DNA from: Acidimicrobiia bacterium | Lineage (GTDB): Bacteria; Actinomycetota; Acidimicrobiia; Spongiisociales; Spongiisociaceae | Assembly (NCBI GenBank): GCA_003229305.1 | Contig: QIDH01000072.1 | Span: 1 to 62,744 of the forward strand | DNA length: 62,744 nucleotides | Direction: 5' to 3' | Shown here: positions 8,227 through 17,389 of the stretch, one piece after another | Layout of the letters: each line of letters starts with the position of its first letter | Position numbering within the stretch: position 1 is the stretch's first letter | Position numbers and translations under genes: made by a program | Notes under the pieces: generated by a model | The model's database searches: none | The model's input: the letters and a program-made list of their open reading frames with translations, nothing else | What the model was told of the DNA's origin: nothing

Positions 8227-8360
8227 CTGAGGCAGCGAGAGGCAGACACGATCATCGGGCACTAACCACCAGCGGGGGCAACAGGCTTGAAGCTGCCGGG
8301 CTCCTCGGTATTTCGAGGGCCACTCTCTACAGCCCGATCGCCGGCTACGGTCTCGAGGAC
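8227..8360 (+). pseudogene. Remnant of a Fis-type HTH domain (frameshifted)
   Basis: In the 8055-8422 interval no intact gene is present, but one frame reads SGGNRLEAAGLLGISRATLY followed by a YGLED end. This is the classic C-terminal Fis-type HTH of NtrC-like activators (family pattern: xGGNxxxAAxLLGISRxTLYxxLxxYGL). The preceding helix reads LRQREADTII in a neighbouring frame (8227-8256), so a frameshift lies near 8257. The arginines normally after TLY are lost (TLYSPIAGYGL). No ATPase domain precedes it, so this is a decayed tail of a former regulator. The rest of the interval shows nothing recognisable. Confidence 0.5.
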
Positions 8361-8422
8361 GCCAAATATTGCCCCCGGCCGTCGCGATGAAGGTATCGCG
8401 AATCCACTGGATTCCAACGCAG

Positions 8423-10195
8423 TCAGGCCAGGAGCCGGGCAGATGAGTGATATGGATAGATCGGGAGGCGGATGGCGTTGCGCAGCGCGGTCTGGCCTGC
8501 CTGCCACCGCTCCGGTGTGAACAGGTCCTTGTGAGCGTTCAGAAACGCTTCACGAAGTTCCCCTTGGAGGCCAAGGTAGGCAGGGAATTCTTCAGGAAAT
8601 ATGTCGTTTATGCCTACCGGGAACCATGGTGCGTCTGACATTTCATCTTCGGGGTACCTGGCCTCCGGGATCGCCCGGAATGAGCAACCCTCCAGCAATT
8701 TGAGTTCGTCGTAGTCGTAGAACACCACCCTGCCATGTCTGGTCACACCGAAGTTTTTGAGCAGCATGTCACCAGGGAAAATACCGGCGGCCATCAGATC
8801 TTTGATCGCCTGGCCGTACTCCAAGACCGCAGCCAGGCAGAGTCCCAGAGTTTCACGACGCAAGTAGACATCCAGAGGAGTGACCCGTCGCTCGACATAG
8901 ACACGGTGCAAGGTCACGGTCTGATCGCCGATCGACACGTCCCGACCGCATTGCTCATCGAGCATCTCCAACAACTCCGCGCTGAATCGATTGCGAGGGA
9001 ATTCGAGATGTTCAAACTCGTACGCATCGACGAGTCTCCCGACCCGATCGTGATTGAACACGATGTGGTACTGCTGCCTCACCTCGGATGGGGTCACCTG
9101 TTTCTGACGAGGAAAGGTGTCCTTGATCACCTTGAACACCACCTCAAAGCCTGGCAGGGCAAAAACGCTCATCACCATGCCCTCTGCGCCCTCTGCGACC
9201 ACGAACCGATCATCAGTAGATTCGAGGTGGCCTGTCAGGGCCCTGAACAGCTCTGTCTTACCGTGCTTGTGAAACCCGATCGACACATAGAGCTCTGCGA
9301 TACGTTTGCGTGGCATCAGCTCACTCAAGAAGCCGACAAGAGCGGCAGGCTCGTCCACCACAACGTGAAAGTACGAGCGAGTGAATGAGAAGAGGATCGA
9401 CAGCTCCGGCTCAGTTGTGAGCACTGCGTCCACATGGACACCCCGCTCGTCGTGCAGCAAGGCGACCGCAAAGGGATCTGAGCGGTCCTCCCGCCAAATC
9501 CGACCGACCACGTAGGCACCCATCCCTCTGTAGAAGACAGACGGGGACCATTCCACCCTCGTGATCTCCCCACCTGTGGTCTCGCGCAGCCGTTTCGAGA
9601 CAACCGCGCAGTCTTCAGCGAGGTCAGCCCAATCCGCCTCCAACAACGCAGCAGTCAGGATCTCGAAAAGAGTTTCATCCAATGAGCCGTTCACGGGTAG
9701 CCAGGACCGCACCGGCTCCCGACCGCCGCCCCGGGAATCGAAATGGAAGTCGCTCGAGACAAACTCGATCTGCTGGTCGACTCCCTGAGTGACGAATATC
9801 CGTCTGGCGATCGAGTTGAAGAAAGTCTCCGCGAGTTCACTCTGACCACTCGACTCGATCAGGCCGGAGAACACGGCCTTGATCCCGGTCCAGATCGCGA
9901 CTCGGGTCAGCCGGCCGCCGCAGACGAGCGCCAGCTCATCAATGGCCTCGTCTACCTGAGTGTCATACTCAGCAAGCCGCCGAACGCTGTCATCGGCCAT
10001 GCCTGTCCAGTCGGCTGATGCGAAACGTCGGGCGGCCAGATCGGTCAGGTCACCAAACTCGACCCAGAACCGATCGAAACGCGCCTTGATCAACCGGGCC
10101 GCATGGTTCGCGAGTCGACTATCGGATAGCTCCGACCTGTCGGGCGCCAAGGCGGGTGGCGAACCGCCAAAGGCAACGACCGGGGGGGCAGCCAT
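8423..10195 (-). CDS. aceK: Isocitrate dehydrogenase kinase/phosphatase
   Basis: AceK phosphorylates and dephosphorylates isocitrate dehydrogenase, steering isocitrate into the glyoxylate shunt. The 590-residue protein spans both the regulatory and kinase parts. Visible motifs are the nucleotide loop EGAEGMVMSVFALPGF (335-350), lysine in VVFKVIKDTFPRQK (K355), catalytic Asp in IFPGDMLLKNFG (D476) and YDYDE (493-497). It follows aceA with a TGATG overlap, so aceB-aceA-aceK form one operon as in enterobacteria. AceK is typical of Proteobacteria and uncommon in actinobacteria, so transfer is possible, although base composition looks like that of its neighbours. The icd target gene is not in the window. 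Confidence 0.93.
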   Translation of the reverse strand: MAAPPVVAFGGSPPALAPDRSELSDSRLANHAARLIKARFDRFWVEFGDLTDLAARRFASADWTGMADDSVRRLAEYDTQVDEAIDELALVCGGRLTRVAIWTGIKAVFSGLIESSGQSELAETFFNSIARRIFVTQGVDQQIEFVSSDFHFDSRGGGREPVRSWLPVNGSLDETLFEILTAALLEADWADLAEDCAVVSKRLRETTGGEITRVEWSPSVFYRGMGAYVVGRIWREDRSDPFAVALLHDERGVHVDAVLTTEPELSILFSFTRSYFHVVVDEPAALVGFLSELMPRKRIAELYVSIGFHKHGKTELFRALTGHLESTDDRFVVAEGAEGMVMSVFALPGFEVVFKVIKDTFPRQKQVTPSEVRQQYHIVFNHDRVGRLVDAYEFEHLEFPRNRFSAELLEMLDEQCGRDVSIGDQTVTLHRVYVERRVTPLDVYLRRETLGLCLAAVLEYGQAIKDLMAAGIFPGDMLLKNFGVTRHGRVVFYDYDELKLLEGCSFRAIPEARYPEDEMSDAPWFPVGINDIFPEEFPAYLGLQGELREAFLNAHKDLFTPERWQAGQTALRNAIRLPIYPYHSSARLLA

Positions 10196-11478
10196 CAGAA
10201 CTGCTTTTGCTCTGTCGAGCCTTCCAGGGCGAGTGTGGACGACCGGCCGCCCGCGACAACGTTCGACACCTGATCGAAATACCCGGCGCCGACCTCACGT
10301 TGGTGCCGGGTGGCCGTGTAGCCGAGCCCCTCCATGGCGAATTCGGACTGCTGAACCTCAACGTATGCAGACATCCCATCCCGCGCATACCCGTTGGCCA
10401 GATCGAACATAGAAGCGTTCAGAGAGTGGAAACCGGCCAAGGTTATGAACTGGAATCGGTAGCCAAGCGTGGCCAACTCCTTTTGGAACGAAGCGATCTC
10501 GTCGTCACTCAGATGCTGCTTCCAGTTGAAAGACGGCGAGCAGTTGTAGGCCAGCATCTTGTCCGGAAACTCCGCATGGATCGCGTCCGCGAACTCGGCC
10601 GCTTGACCCAGATCCGGGGTCGCAGTCTCACACCACAGAAGGTCGGCGTATGGGGAATAGGCGAGACCTCTCGCCACTGCGGACTCCATGCCGTTGTGAA
10701 TGTGGAAGAAGCCCTCCGGAGTACGTTCCCCTGTCACGAAACGGCGATCGCGCTCATCGACGTCACTCGTCAGCAGAGTCGCGGCCAACGAGTCTGTTCT
10801 GGCGACTATCAGTGTCTGCACGCCCATCACATCCGCTGCCAGGCGAGCTGCCGACAAGGTCCGCACGTGCTGCGACGTCGGAACCAGGACCTTCCCGCCC
10901 ATATGGCCGCATTTCTTTTCGGAGGCGAGCTGGTCTTCCAGATGGACTGCTGCGGCTCCTGCGGTGATGTAGCTCTTGACCAACTCGAAGACGTTGAGCG
11001 CTCCCCCGAAGCCGGCCTCGGCGTCTGCGATGATCGGAACCATCCAATCGCCGTCCTCGTTGCCTTCAGACCATTCGATCTGGTCCGCCCTGCGCAGCGC
11101 GTTGTTGATCTTGCGGACCAGTTCCGGTCCGCTGTTGACTGGATAAAGGGACTGGTCCGGATAGACCTCACCTGCCGAGTTCGCGTCGCCGGCCACCTGC
11201 CACCCTGACAAGTAGATCGCCCGCAGTCCTGCCTTGACCATCTGAACGGCTTGGCCACCCGTCATCGCCCCAAGGGCGTTGACATAGTCCTTGATGCGCA
11301 ACATTTTCCAGAGTTGTTCGGATCCTCTGGCGGCCAGTGTGTTTTCGATGACAAACGACCCCTGGAGTCGGACGACCTCATCCGGCGCATAGTCGCGGGT
11401 GATCCCACTCCAGCGGGCATCATCTTTCCACCTGGCGCGGATCTGTTCGACCCGTTGGATTGTCGTCTGGCTTTGCAC
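10195..11478 (-). CDS. aceA: Isocitrate lyase
   Basis: Isocitrate lyase splits isocitrate into succinate and glyoxylate, the first reaction of the glyoxylate shunt. The 427-residue protein carries the active-site motif KKCGHMGGK (188-196, catalytic C190), the Mg-binding ADAEAGFGG and the NCSPSFNW segment. Its size matches the short bacterial form. It lies 23 bp downstream of aceB and overlaps aceK by 1 nt, so all three are probably co-transcribed. Confidence 0.95.
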   Translation of the reverse strand: MQSQTTIQRVEQIRARWKDDARWSGITRDYAPDEVVRLQGSFVIENTLAARGSEQLWKMLRIKDYVNALGAMTGGQAVQMVKAGLRAIYLSGWQVAGDANSAGEVYPDQSLYPVNSGPELVRKINNALRRADQIEWSEGNEDGDWMVPIIADAEAGFGGALNVFELVKSYITAGAAAVHLEDQLASEKKCGHMGGKVLVPTSQHVRTLSAARLAADVMGVQTLIVARTDSLAATLLTSDVDERDRRFVTGERTPEGFFHIHNGMESAVARGLAYSPYADLLWCETATPDLGQAAEFADAIHAEFPDKMLAYNCSPSFNWKQHLSDDEIASFQKELATLGYRFQFITLAGFHSLNASMFDLANGYARDGMSAYVEVQQSEFAMEGLGYTATRHQREVGAGYFDQVSNVVAGGRSSTLALEGSTEQKQF

Positions 11479-11501
11479 GTTTGGTTCCTCCCAGTTGGTG
11501 C

Positions 11502-13091
11502 TCAGTCGATGAATTCGTATGCGGGGATGGTCAGAAAATCCTCAAAATCGGGGGCGAAGATGAGCTGTTCGAGCAGCGACCAGGATGCTTCGAACCTGCC
11601 GCGGTCAAACTCCTCTGGTCCAAATTCGCTCGCCAGACGAGCCAACTCTTCAGCAGCTATCTCGCGGATGAACGGTTCGTCGACCTTGCGGTCTTCAACT
11701 GTGACCACTCCGTGGTGAACCCACTGCCAGAGCTGGGAACGAGAGATCTCGGCGGTGGCCGCGTCCTCCATGAGGTTGTAGATCGCCACCGCTCCGTTGC
11801 CACAGAGCCACGCCGCCATGTAGCGAATGGCCACGTCGACGTTGGTTCGTACCCCGGCTTCGGTGATGAGCCCACCCTCGACAGTGAAGTCGAGGAGCGC
11901 AGGCGTATTCGCCTCCACATCGTCGCGTCGACGGTCGATCTGGTTCGGTCTGTCGCCCAACCTGGCGGTAAATGCCTCTCTGGCCACTTCGATGAGGTCC
12001 GGATGGGCCACCCAGGTGCCGTCGTGCCCGTTTGCGGCCTCCCGTTCTTTGTCCTCGGCTACTTTGGCCATGGCCGTCCGGTTCACTTGTTCGTCACGGC
12101 GGCTCGGAATGAATGCAGCCATTCCACCCATGGCGTGCGCACCTCTGCGGTGGCAGGTCTTGATCAGGAGATCGGCGTAGGCCGACATGAATGGCACCGT
12201 CATGGTGATCTGGGCCCGGTTAGGCAAAACCGCATCTGGGTGCGAGCGGAACTTCTTGATGATCGAAAATATGTAGTCCCAGCGACCGGCGTTGAGCCCT
12301 GCGCAATGGTCACGCAACTCGTAGAGAATCTCGTCCATCTCGAAGGCAGCGAGGATCGTCTCGATCAGCACCGTGGCCCTGATCGTCCCGTGGGCGATGC
12401 CCAGTTCGGCCTGGGAGTATACGAACACGTCGTTCCACAGGCGCGCCTCCAGGTGGCTTTCGAGTTTCGGCAGGTAGAAATATGGGCCGGACCCCCGCTC
12501 GACCAGTTCGGCCGCGTTGTGAAAGAAATAGAGTCCGAAGTCCACGAGGCTCGCCGACAGTGGCTTGCCGTCGATCCTGAGGTGTCGCTCGGAGAGGTGC
12601 CAGCCGCGGGGACGCACCATCAACGTCGCGAGATCGGTGCCGAGCTCGTAGCGCCTACCGTCCGAGTTGGTCACTGCCAGACGTCGCCGCACCGCCTCCA
12701 TCAGGTGGCGCTGGCCATTGACCATCACGTCCCAGGTCGGCGACGCCGAGTCCTCGAAATCGGCCATGAACACGTTTGCACCCGAGTTGAGGGCGTTGAT
12801 GATCATCTTGGCGTCCACCGGGCCGGTGATCTCGACTCGCCTGTCTACGAGATCGACAGGTGGGCTGGCAACCTTCCAGTCTGCGGTGCGAATGGACACC
12901 GTCTCGTCGGAAAAATCAGGCATCTCTCCGTCATCTATCCGGTGCTGCCGCTGCGCCCTCGCTTTCATCAAATGACGTCGTCGAGCACCGAAAGACTCCT
13001 CGAGTCCGGCCAGGAAACGGAGCGCATCGTCGGTGAGGACCCCATCGCGGCCTGACGACGAGGTCGAGGCAATTTCGATCGGTCCGTTCAT
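11502..13091 (-). CDS. aceB: Malate synthase A
   Basis: Malate synthase condenses glyoxylate and acetyl-CoA to malate. The 529-residue length and sequence ([56 protein letters not shown]) identify isoform A rather than the longer GlcB type. I choose ATG 13091 because homology begins near it and the length then fits the family; AGGA lies about 12 nt upstream. A longer frame to 13166 adds only unconserved residues. It is the first gene of the aceBAK operon. Confidence 0.93.
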   Translation of the reverse strand: MNGPIEIASTSSSGRDGVLTDDALRFLAGLEESFGARRRHLMKARAQRQHRIDDGEMPDFSDETVSIRTADWKVASPPVDLVDRRVEITGPVDAKMIINALNSGANVFMADFEDSASPTWDVMVNGQRHLMEAVRRRLAVTNSDGRRYELGTDLATLMVRPRGWHLSERHLRIDGKPLSASLVDFGLYFFHNAAELVERGSGPYFYLPKLESHLEARLWNDVFVYSQAELGIAHGTIRATVLIETILAAFEMDEILYELRDHCAGLNAGRWDYIFSIIKKFRSHPDAVLPNRAQITMTVPFMSAYADLLIKTCHRRGAHAMGGMAAFIPSRRDEQVNRTAMAKVAEDKEREAANGHDGTWVAHPDLIEVAREAFTARLGDRPNQIDRRRDDVEANTPALLDFTVEGGLITEAGVRTNVDVAIRYMAAWLCGNGAVAIYNLMEDAATAEISRSQLWQWVHHGVVTVEDRKVDEPFIREIAAEELARLASEFGPEEFDRGRFEASWSLLEQLIFAPDFEDFLTIPAYEFID

Positions 13092-13430
13092 TTCGGAACA
13101 TCCTGGCTTCGGTGGATTTCCAGCTTCGGGCACCCGGTGAGACAGACATAGTCTTTCGTGCTGCAATTATGTACAAAATTTCGCATTCTGTTAAATTCGA
13201 AACAATACAGAGGATAATTTCAGATGTTATTATGCATGACCGAGACTCCATGGCCCCCAGCCGACAGCTCGCCAGCTGCGGGTTTCGGGCGACTCGTGCC
13301 CACCACGTGACTATTTTCCAGGTAGTTGGAAGTAGCCACGAAGATCGGCGATAATCTCATCTCACACCCCTGCCAGCCGATAGTCATAGGTAGGGGTCGC
13401 AAATACTCTCTCCGCTTGCCAGGAATCAGC
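13092..13430. promoter_or_regulatory. Divergent control region aceBAK / hlyIII-like gene with AT-rich core
   Basis: No gene is seen in these 339 bp. From about 13165 to 13240 the sequence is strikingly AT-rich for this genome. It contains TTTCG (13179-13183) and CGAAA (13198-13202) as an inverted repeat with a 14-nt spacer. This is a plausible promoter and activator/repressor site for the glyoxylate operon; the regulator is unknown. Confidence 0.45.
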
Positions 13431-14096
13431 ATGGAACGAATGACACTTGGCCGAATGCAGAATCCCGTCCGGGGGTTCATGGACGCCGGCGCCGCCATCG
13501 CGTCGGTGGCGGGTGCAGTGGCTCTAGTCATCATGACCCGCTCTGACGTTCCACGCCTGATAAGCATGGCCGTCTTTGGAGCGAGCCTGGTGGCCCTGTT
13601 CACCACCAGTTCTTTGTATCACTCGATCCAATGGGGCGAAATATGGAGAAAGCGGATGCAGCGCCTCGATCACTCGATGATCTTCTTCCTGGTCGCCGGC
13701 AGCTACACGCCCCTGGCGGTAAACGTGCTTACAGGTGCATGGCGCTGGTCGGTCCTCGTGGTGGTCTGGTCGGTAGCCATCGTCGGCATGGTGCAAAAGC
13801 TCGTCCTACCGAAGGTCAAGGCCTGGTTCTCGATCACCCTCCAGACCACGCTCGGCTGGTTCGCAGTGGTTCCCATCGTGGAAATGGTGAATCTCTTGTC
13901 CGGCGGGGCCATCGTTCTGATGGTGGCCAGCGGACTGTTGTACACCGCAGGGATGATCGCCTTCACCACGAAACGACCGCGTCTGTCCCCGAGGGTGTTC
14001 TCATATCACGAGGTATTCCACGTCTTCGTGATCAGCGCCGCGGCGCTGCATTTCGTGATGCTCGTTATCTACATCGTGCCTTACCAGGGCGCCTGA
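13431..14096 (+). CDS. Hemolysin III / PAQR family membrane protein
   Basis: The 221-residue protein has seven predicted membrane helices. It carries family motifs: SSLYHS with the conserved His (about residues 60-65), RLDHSMIFFLVAGSYTP, and HEVFHVFVISAAALHF near the C-terminus. These histidine-containing motifs define the YqfA/hemolysin III branch of PAQR proteins, whose bacterial function is unsettled (membrane homeostasis or metal-dependent hydrolase). ATG 13431 is chosen because AGGA lies 6 nt upstream and the conserved N-terminus begins there. Confidence 0.85.
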   Translation: MERMTLGRMQNPVRGFMDAGAAIASVAGAVALVIMTRSDVPRLISMAVFGASLVALFTTSSLYHSIQWGEIWRKRMQRLDHSMIFFLVAGSYTPLAVNVLTGAWRWSVLVVVWSVAIVGMVQKLVLPKVKAWFSITLQTTLGWFAVVPIVEMVNLLSGGAIVLMVASGLLYTAGMIAFTTKRPRLSPRVFSYHEVFHVFVISAAALHFVMLVIYIVPYQGA

Positions 14097-14210
14097 CCGA
14101 TCGCAGTTGTTCAGGCCCCGCCGAACACTGACGCCTGTACGACAAAGTAGAGCAAATCCCGCCGCTGCGGTCGTAGAACCTCCTCACGACTCTTCAAACA
14201 GGAATCCTGG

Positions 14211-15329
14211 GTGTCTACCTCTACTACAGCGCGGTGGCGCCAGATCGCGATCTGGGCGCTGCCTTCGTTTGTCACGTTCGTCTGGCTGGCCGTCGTCGTC
14301 TCTGGCGACCATTGGGGACGGATCGCCGCCGTTTGGCAGTCGACCGTCACGATGATCTTCGGCAGTTTCGTGGCCGGCTCGACACCCCAGGGAGGCGGTG
14401 CCGTCGCCTTCCCGGTGTTCACCAAGATCCTCGAAGTGCCAACCCCGGTCGCGAGGACGTTCTCGCTGAGCGTGCAGGCGATCGGCATGACCACTGCTTC
14501 AGCAATCATTCTGCTGGCCGGCCGAAGGATCGACCGTCGGGCGGTGGTCGCAGCCGGGGGCGGAGGTTTGGCCGGCTTCTTCTTCGGACTCTTTGCCCTG
14601 TCTGACCCTGACGGTCTTTTCTGGCCTTCGAAGATGTCTGCCCCGTACGTCAAGGTGACCTTCACGGTCATGTTGGCTGCGATGTCCTACATCGTGTTCC
14701 TGTCGTTGCGGGCCAAGGAGCAGGGGACGGATTCGATCGAGGAGTGGAACGATCGGGTGTGGATGGGCCTGGTGGCGGCAGGATTCATCGGCGGTCTCGC
14801 ATCCGCATTCACAGGGTCGGGTGTCGACGTTCTGCTGTTCCTCTTCGCCGTGGTCATGTGCGGTCTTCACCCAAGGGTCGGGGTACCTTCGAGCATCATC
14901 GCCATGGCCATGACCTCGGTGGTCGGGTTCGTGATCCTGGGTGTGATCAACGGCCAGCTCTCGGTCATGCTCGACGAGGCAGGAGCGGTCATCTCGGTCG
15001 GGGGCCAGGCCGTCGAGGCCCTGCCCGCCCGCCAGTACGACGTGTTCGGATTGTGGATGGCCGCAGTGCCGGTGATCGTCTGGGGCGCGCCACTGGGCGC
15101 ATACGCTGCCCACATGATGACCGAGCACAGGCTCATCAGATTCGTCGCCGGCATGGCCGCCCTCGAGGTGCTCAGCACAATCATCTTCCTCGACGCCCTG
15201 CGAACCGACTACGCCCTAGCCATCTACGGAGTGCTCGGCCTGCTCACCGCCATCGCCGGAATCCGCTACATGTCAATCCGCCGAATCTCGATCCTCAACC
15301 TCAAAGAACGAACAAGCGAAAACGTTTAA
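14211..15329 (+). CDS. TauE/SafE-type membrane transporter, long form
   Basis: This 372-residue polytopic protein has about eight to nine hydrophobic helices. The first half contains GSFVAGSTPQGGGAVAFPVF and the second half GGLASAFTGSGVDVLLF, the two related glycine-rich repeats of the TauE/SafE (sulfite/organosulfonate exporter) family. A 70-residue insertion between the halves and the length are greater than in the usual 250-residue members. It starts at GTG 14211 with AGGA about 8 nt upstream. The substrate is unknown; sulfur or C2 anions are only suggested by family. The 114 bp before it show no further feature. Confidence 0.7.
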   Translation: MSTSTTARWRQIAIWALPSFVTFVWLAVVVSGDHWGRIAAVWQSTVTMIFGSFVAGSTPQGGGAVAFPVFTKILEVPTPVARTFSLSVQAIGMTTASAIILLAGRRIDRRAVVAAGGGGLAGFFFGLFALSDPDGLFWPSKMSAPYVKVTFTVMLAAMSYIVFLSLRAKEQGTDSIEEWNDRVWMGLVAAGFIGGLASAFTGSGVDVLLFLFAVVMCGLHPRVGVPSSIIAMAMTSVVGFVILGVINGQLSVMLDEAGAVISVGGQAVEALPARQYDVFGLWMAAVPVIVWGAPLGAYAAHMMTEHRLIRFVAGMAALEVLSTIIFLDALRTDYALAIYGVLGLLTAIAGIRYMSIRRISILNLKERTSENV

Positions 15330-15422
15330 GGCCTGCTGCGGTCACCTCCTGTCTCACGTAGATGCACAGCTCAGTCACATCTGCCGGTGTCGGGCCCGAG
15401 GTTGAACTGATAGCGTGTGCGA

Positions 15423-15569
15423 ATGAACAGGTGGGAATACGAAGAGATGTTTGTGCAAAGTCGGTCAGGGCGGGCGGGTGCTCTGATCGGCCGCCGGCTT
15501 TCGTACTTCATAGGGGCCATCATCCTGGCGTCCATTCCAGTAGCGATCTGGAACCTCGCAGGCGGATAA
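15423..15569 (+). CDS. Small single-span membrane protein, hypothetical
   Basis: A short open frame encodes 48 residues: a charged N-terminus (MNRWEYEEMFVQSRSGR), then a basic segment and one hydrophobic helix (YFIGAIILASIPVAIW), ending NLAGG. This is a clean N-in/C-out single-span pattern, and codon use resembles its neighbours. There is no obvious Shine-Dalgarno sequence and no known family recognised. It could be a real small membrane protein or chance. Confidence 0.4.
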   Translation: MNRWEYEEMFVQSRSGRAGALIGRRLSYFIGAIILASIPVAIWNLAGG

Positions 15570-15847
15570 CAGCAGGCGCTTGTCGAATCGTCGCAACCAC
15601 CTCAACAGCCTCGGGCAGCGCACGGTGGTAGATTTGGCTGGTCGAAGGCTACAGGTACGTTTCCTAGTGCCGCCCCCACACCGAACCTCTGAGTTCTCTC
15701 GCCTGGAAATCACCAACAACGGCCCACGAGCCGGGTTTGGGCCTCAGTTCTCGATCACGCCGGAAAAAGGCCTTGGACATACCGACCCCCGCCGCCGGGA
15801 CGTCACGCCGAGCATGCGGGCGATTGGTATGGCGACAGGCGCTGCGA
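15570..15847. other. Non-coding interval, nothing recognised
   Basis: Between the small membrane gene and hepT I see no credible gene, RNA or repeat. Short open frames exist on both strands but lack start signals and family resemblance. Confidence 0.4.
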
Positions 15848-16195
15848 TCATGCTGGAGGGTGGTCGCCGATAGCTTTAAGCAGTTTGAGCAGGTCCGGTA
15901 GCTGGTTGCGGACGGTAACGGCGATGATGTCCAGGTCGACATCCCAATATCCATGCACAATCCGATTCCGAAGCTGAGCAGGCGACCGCCAAGGAATGCC
16001 GGGATGGCTCGACTCGAATTCGTCGCTCACCTGGCTCGCCGCCTCACCGAGCACTGTCATGTTCCAGAGCAACGCGTCTCGGCGTAGTCGGTCTTGTGCC
16101 AGGCCATCCCCGTCCAGCGTGCCGAGGACTTCGATGGCGTTCTGTGCAGCCGCGATCATCTCTGCAATGAGTACTAGGTCACGCCGCATACACAA
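15848..16195 (-). CDS. hepT: HepT-like ribonuclease toxin (DUF86)
   Basis: The 115-residue helical protein ends its conserved core with RNRIVHGYWDVD. This contains the Rx4-6HxY motif of HEPN RNases, here R-N-R-I-V-H-G-Y. HepT toxins cut RNA and are neutralised by MntA antitoxins that AMPylate the tyrosine of this motif. The gene overlaps the 3' end of mntA by 17 nt, the usual arrangement. The start may be 16195 or the internal ATG two codons later. Confidence 0.85.
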   Translation of the reverse strand: MCMRRDLVLIAEMIAAAQNAIEVLGTLDGDGLAQDRLRRDALLWNMTVLGEAASQVSDEFESSHPGIPWRSPAQLRNRIVHGYWDVDLDIIAVTVRNQLPDLLKLLKAIGDHPPA

Positions 16196-16499
16196 TGACT
16201 GCGTCGCGAAGGATCTGATCTCGGAGCAGCCTGTTGAGATACTTTTTTGAAACGAGATCCACCTGGCGGCCCAACGCCACCGCTAGCTGGTCGTTCAGCT
16301 CTTCGATGGCCCACCCGAGCTCGCTATCGGGATCGAGCGTGTACAGCAGGTCGACATCGCTGTCCGGCCCGTCCTCATGCCTGGCGACAGAGCCAAACAC
16401 CGAGAGTTCGGCAATGCCGAACAAGCGGCATAGCCGGCCCAGTTCCTCGGGATCGACCGAGAGGTATTCTGCGGCTGCCGATGACGATACGGTGGACAT
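16179..16499 (-). CDS. mntA: MntA-like nucleotidyltransferase antitoxin
   Basis: The 106-residue protein has the minimal nucleotidyltransferase signature GSVARHEDGPDSDVDLL (GSx10DxD), which binds ATP and metal. In studied HepT/MntA systems this protein poly-AMPylates HepT and so silences it. It is the first gene of the pair. A TACAAT -10 box on the minus strand (16506-16511) lies 6 nt before the ATG, suggesting a leaderless mRNA. Confidence 0.85.
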   Translation of the reverse strand: MSTVSSSAAAEYLSVDPEELGRLCRLFGIAELSVFGSVARHEDGPDSDVDLLYTLDPDSELGWAIEELNDQLAVALGRQVDLVSKKYLNRLLRDQILRDAVIVYAA

Positions 16500-16511
16500 A
16501 TCACAATTGTA
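16500..16511 (-). promoter_or_regulatory. mntA promoter with overlapping palindrome
   Basis: The -10 box TACAAT (minus strand, 16506-16511) overlaps the perfect palindrome ACAATTGT (16503-16510) directly before the mntA start. This position would suit autoregulation by the toxin-antitoxin complex, although the palindrome is short. Confidence 0.4.
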
Positions 16512-16575
16512 TAGCGTGAATCAGCGGTTCACCGGCGCCAGGCGGCCCAGCCTCGACGAGTCACCGACACCCGGA

Positions 16576-17337
16576 TCAGAATGCGAATGTGCGGATGAGA
16601 CCGACCACTGAAATAGTGACCAAAAGGCCGAGGGTGCCGCGTCTCACCGATTCGAGGGTGGAGCGGCGGAAGACTTTCGATCCGATGAAAATGCCTACCG
16701 CCAACAGAGGCAGAGCAATAACAACGCGGTTCCAGAGCGAGCCGGAGATCGACCCGTTGGCTGCCAACAGGCCAATGACCACAGCATCTGAGGCGAAGAA
16801 ATAGACAATCAAAGTGGCCCGCATCTCCGCCACTGCAATTGTCGTGAAACTGATCGCCAGCACCAGAACCAGCCCGGAAAGTGCTGTCGCCCCATTGACC
16901 ACTCCTGCCACGAATCCGACCACGAACAACAGAACTGAGGTGGGGGCCAGGCGACCCCGATGGCTGACCAGCATTGCGAAGCTCAGAACGAGCAGCACAC
17001 TGAACGTCACGGCTCGCAACACGTCCCCGTCTGCCCGAGTCAACAACAGCACACCGATCGGGTTCCCAACTGCCGCAGCGGCCAAGAGCACCCAGAAGTC
17101 ACGCCACCGCACTTCGCCCCAGATCGACGGCGCCTGCAAGACACTCGCCACCACCTCGAAGACGATCGCCAGGGGAACGGCTGCCAGCGGTTCGATCATG
17201 AAGGCCAACCCGGCCACCAACACCGCTGAGAAACCGAACCCCGAATAGCCCCGCACAAAGGCTGCCAGGGCCAGGACCGCGCCGGCGAAAACGGCCTCGG
17301 CGACCGTGAAATCGAGGCCCGACCACAGGTCGATCAA
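16576..17337 (-). CDS. TauE/SafE family membrane protein
   Basis: The 253-residue protein is mostly hydrophobic with seven to eight helices and standard family length. The N-terminal repeat FVRGYSGFGFSAVL and the second repeat FVAGVVNGATALSGLVLVL are the two half-domain motifs. Family members are thought to export sulfite, sulfoacetate or similar anions. The start is TTG 17337, preceded by GGAG. It lies 52 bp downstream of the aminotransferase and may be in one transcript with it. Confidence 0.8.
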   Translation of the reverse strand: MIDLWSGLDFTVAEAVFAGAVLALAAFVRGYSGFGFSAVLVAGLAFMIEPLAAVPLAIVFEVVASVLQAPSIWGEVRWRDFWVLLAAAAVGNPIGVLLLTRADGDVLRAVTFSVLLVLSFAMLVSHRGRLAPTSVLLFVVGFVAGVVNGATALSGLVLVLAISFTTIAVAEMRATLIVYFFASDAVVIGLLAANGSISGSLWNRVVIALPLLAVGIFIGSKVFRRSTLESVRRGTLGLLVTISVVGLIRTFAF

Positions 17338-17389
17338 ACCGGCTCCATCGCGGCCGTCGCATCATCGCCGAGAGTCAAGGAGATGATCC

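Noticed and set aside
8055-8422. Intact small gene 8154-8390
   Set aside because: The conserved HTH is preceded by unrelated sequence in that frame and the matching upstream helix is in another frame, so it is a remnant.
11460-13055. Long open frame (531 codons) on the plus strand
   Set aside because: It is opposite aceB in a high-GC region and shows no family features; the minus-strand malate synthase explains the sequence.
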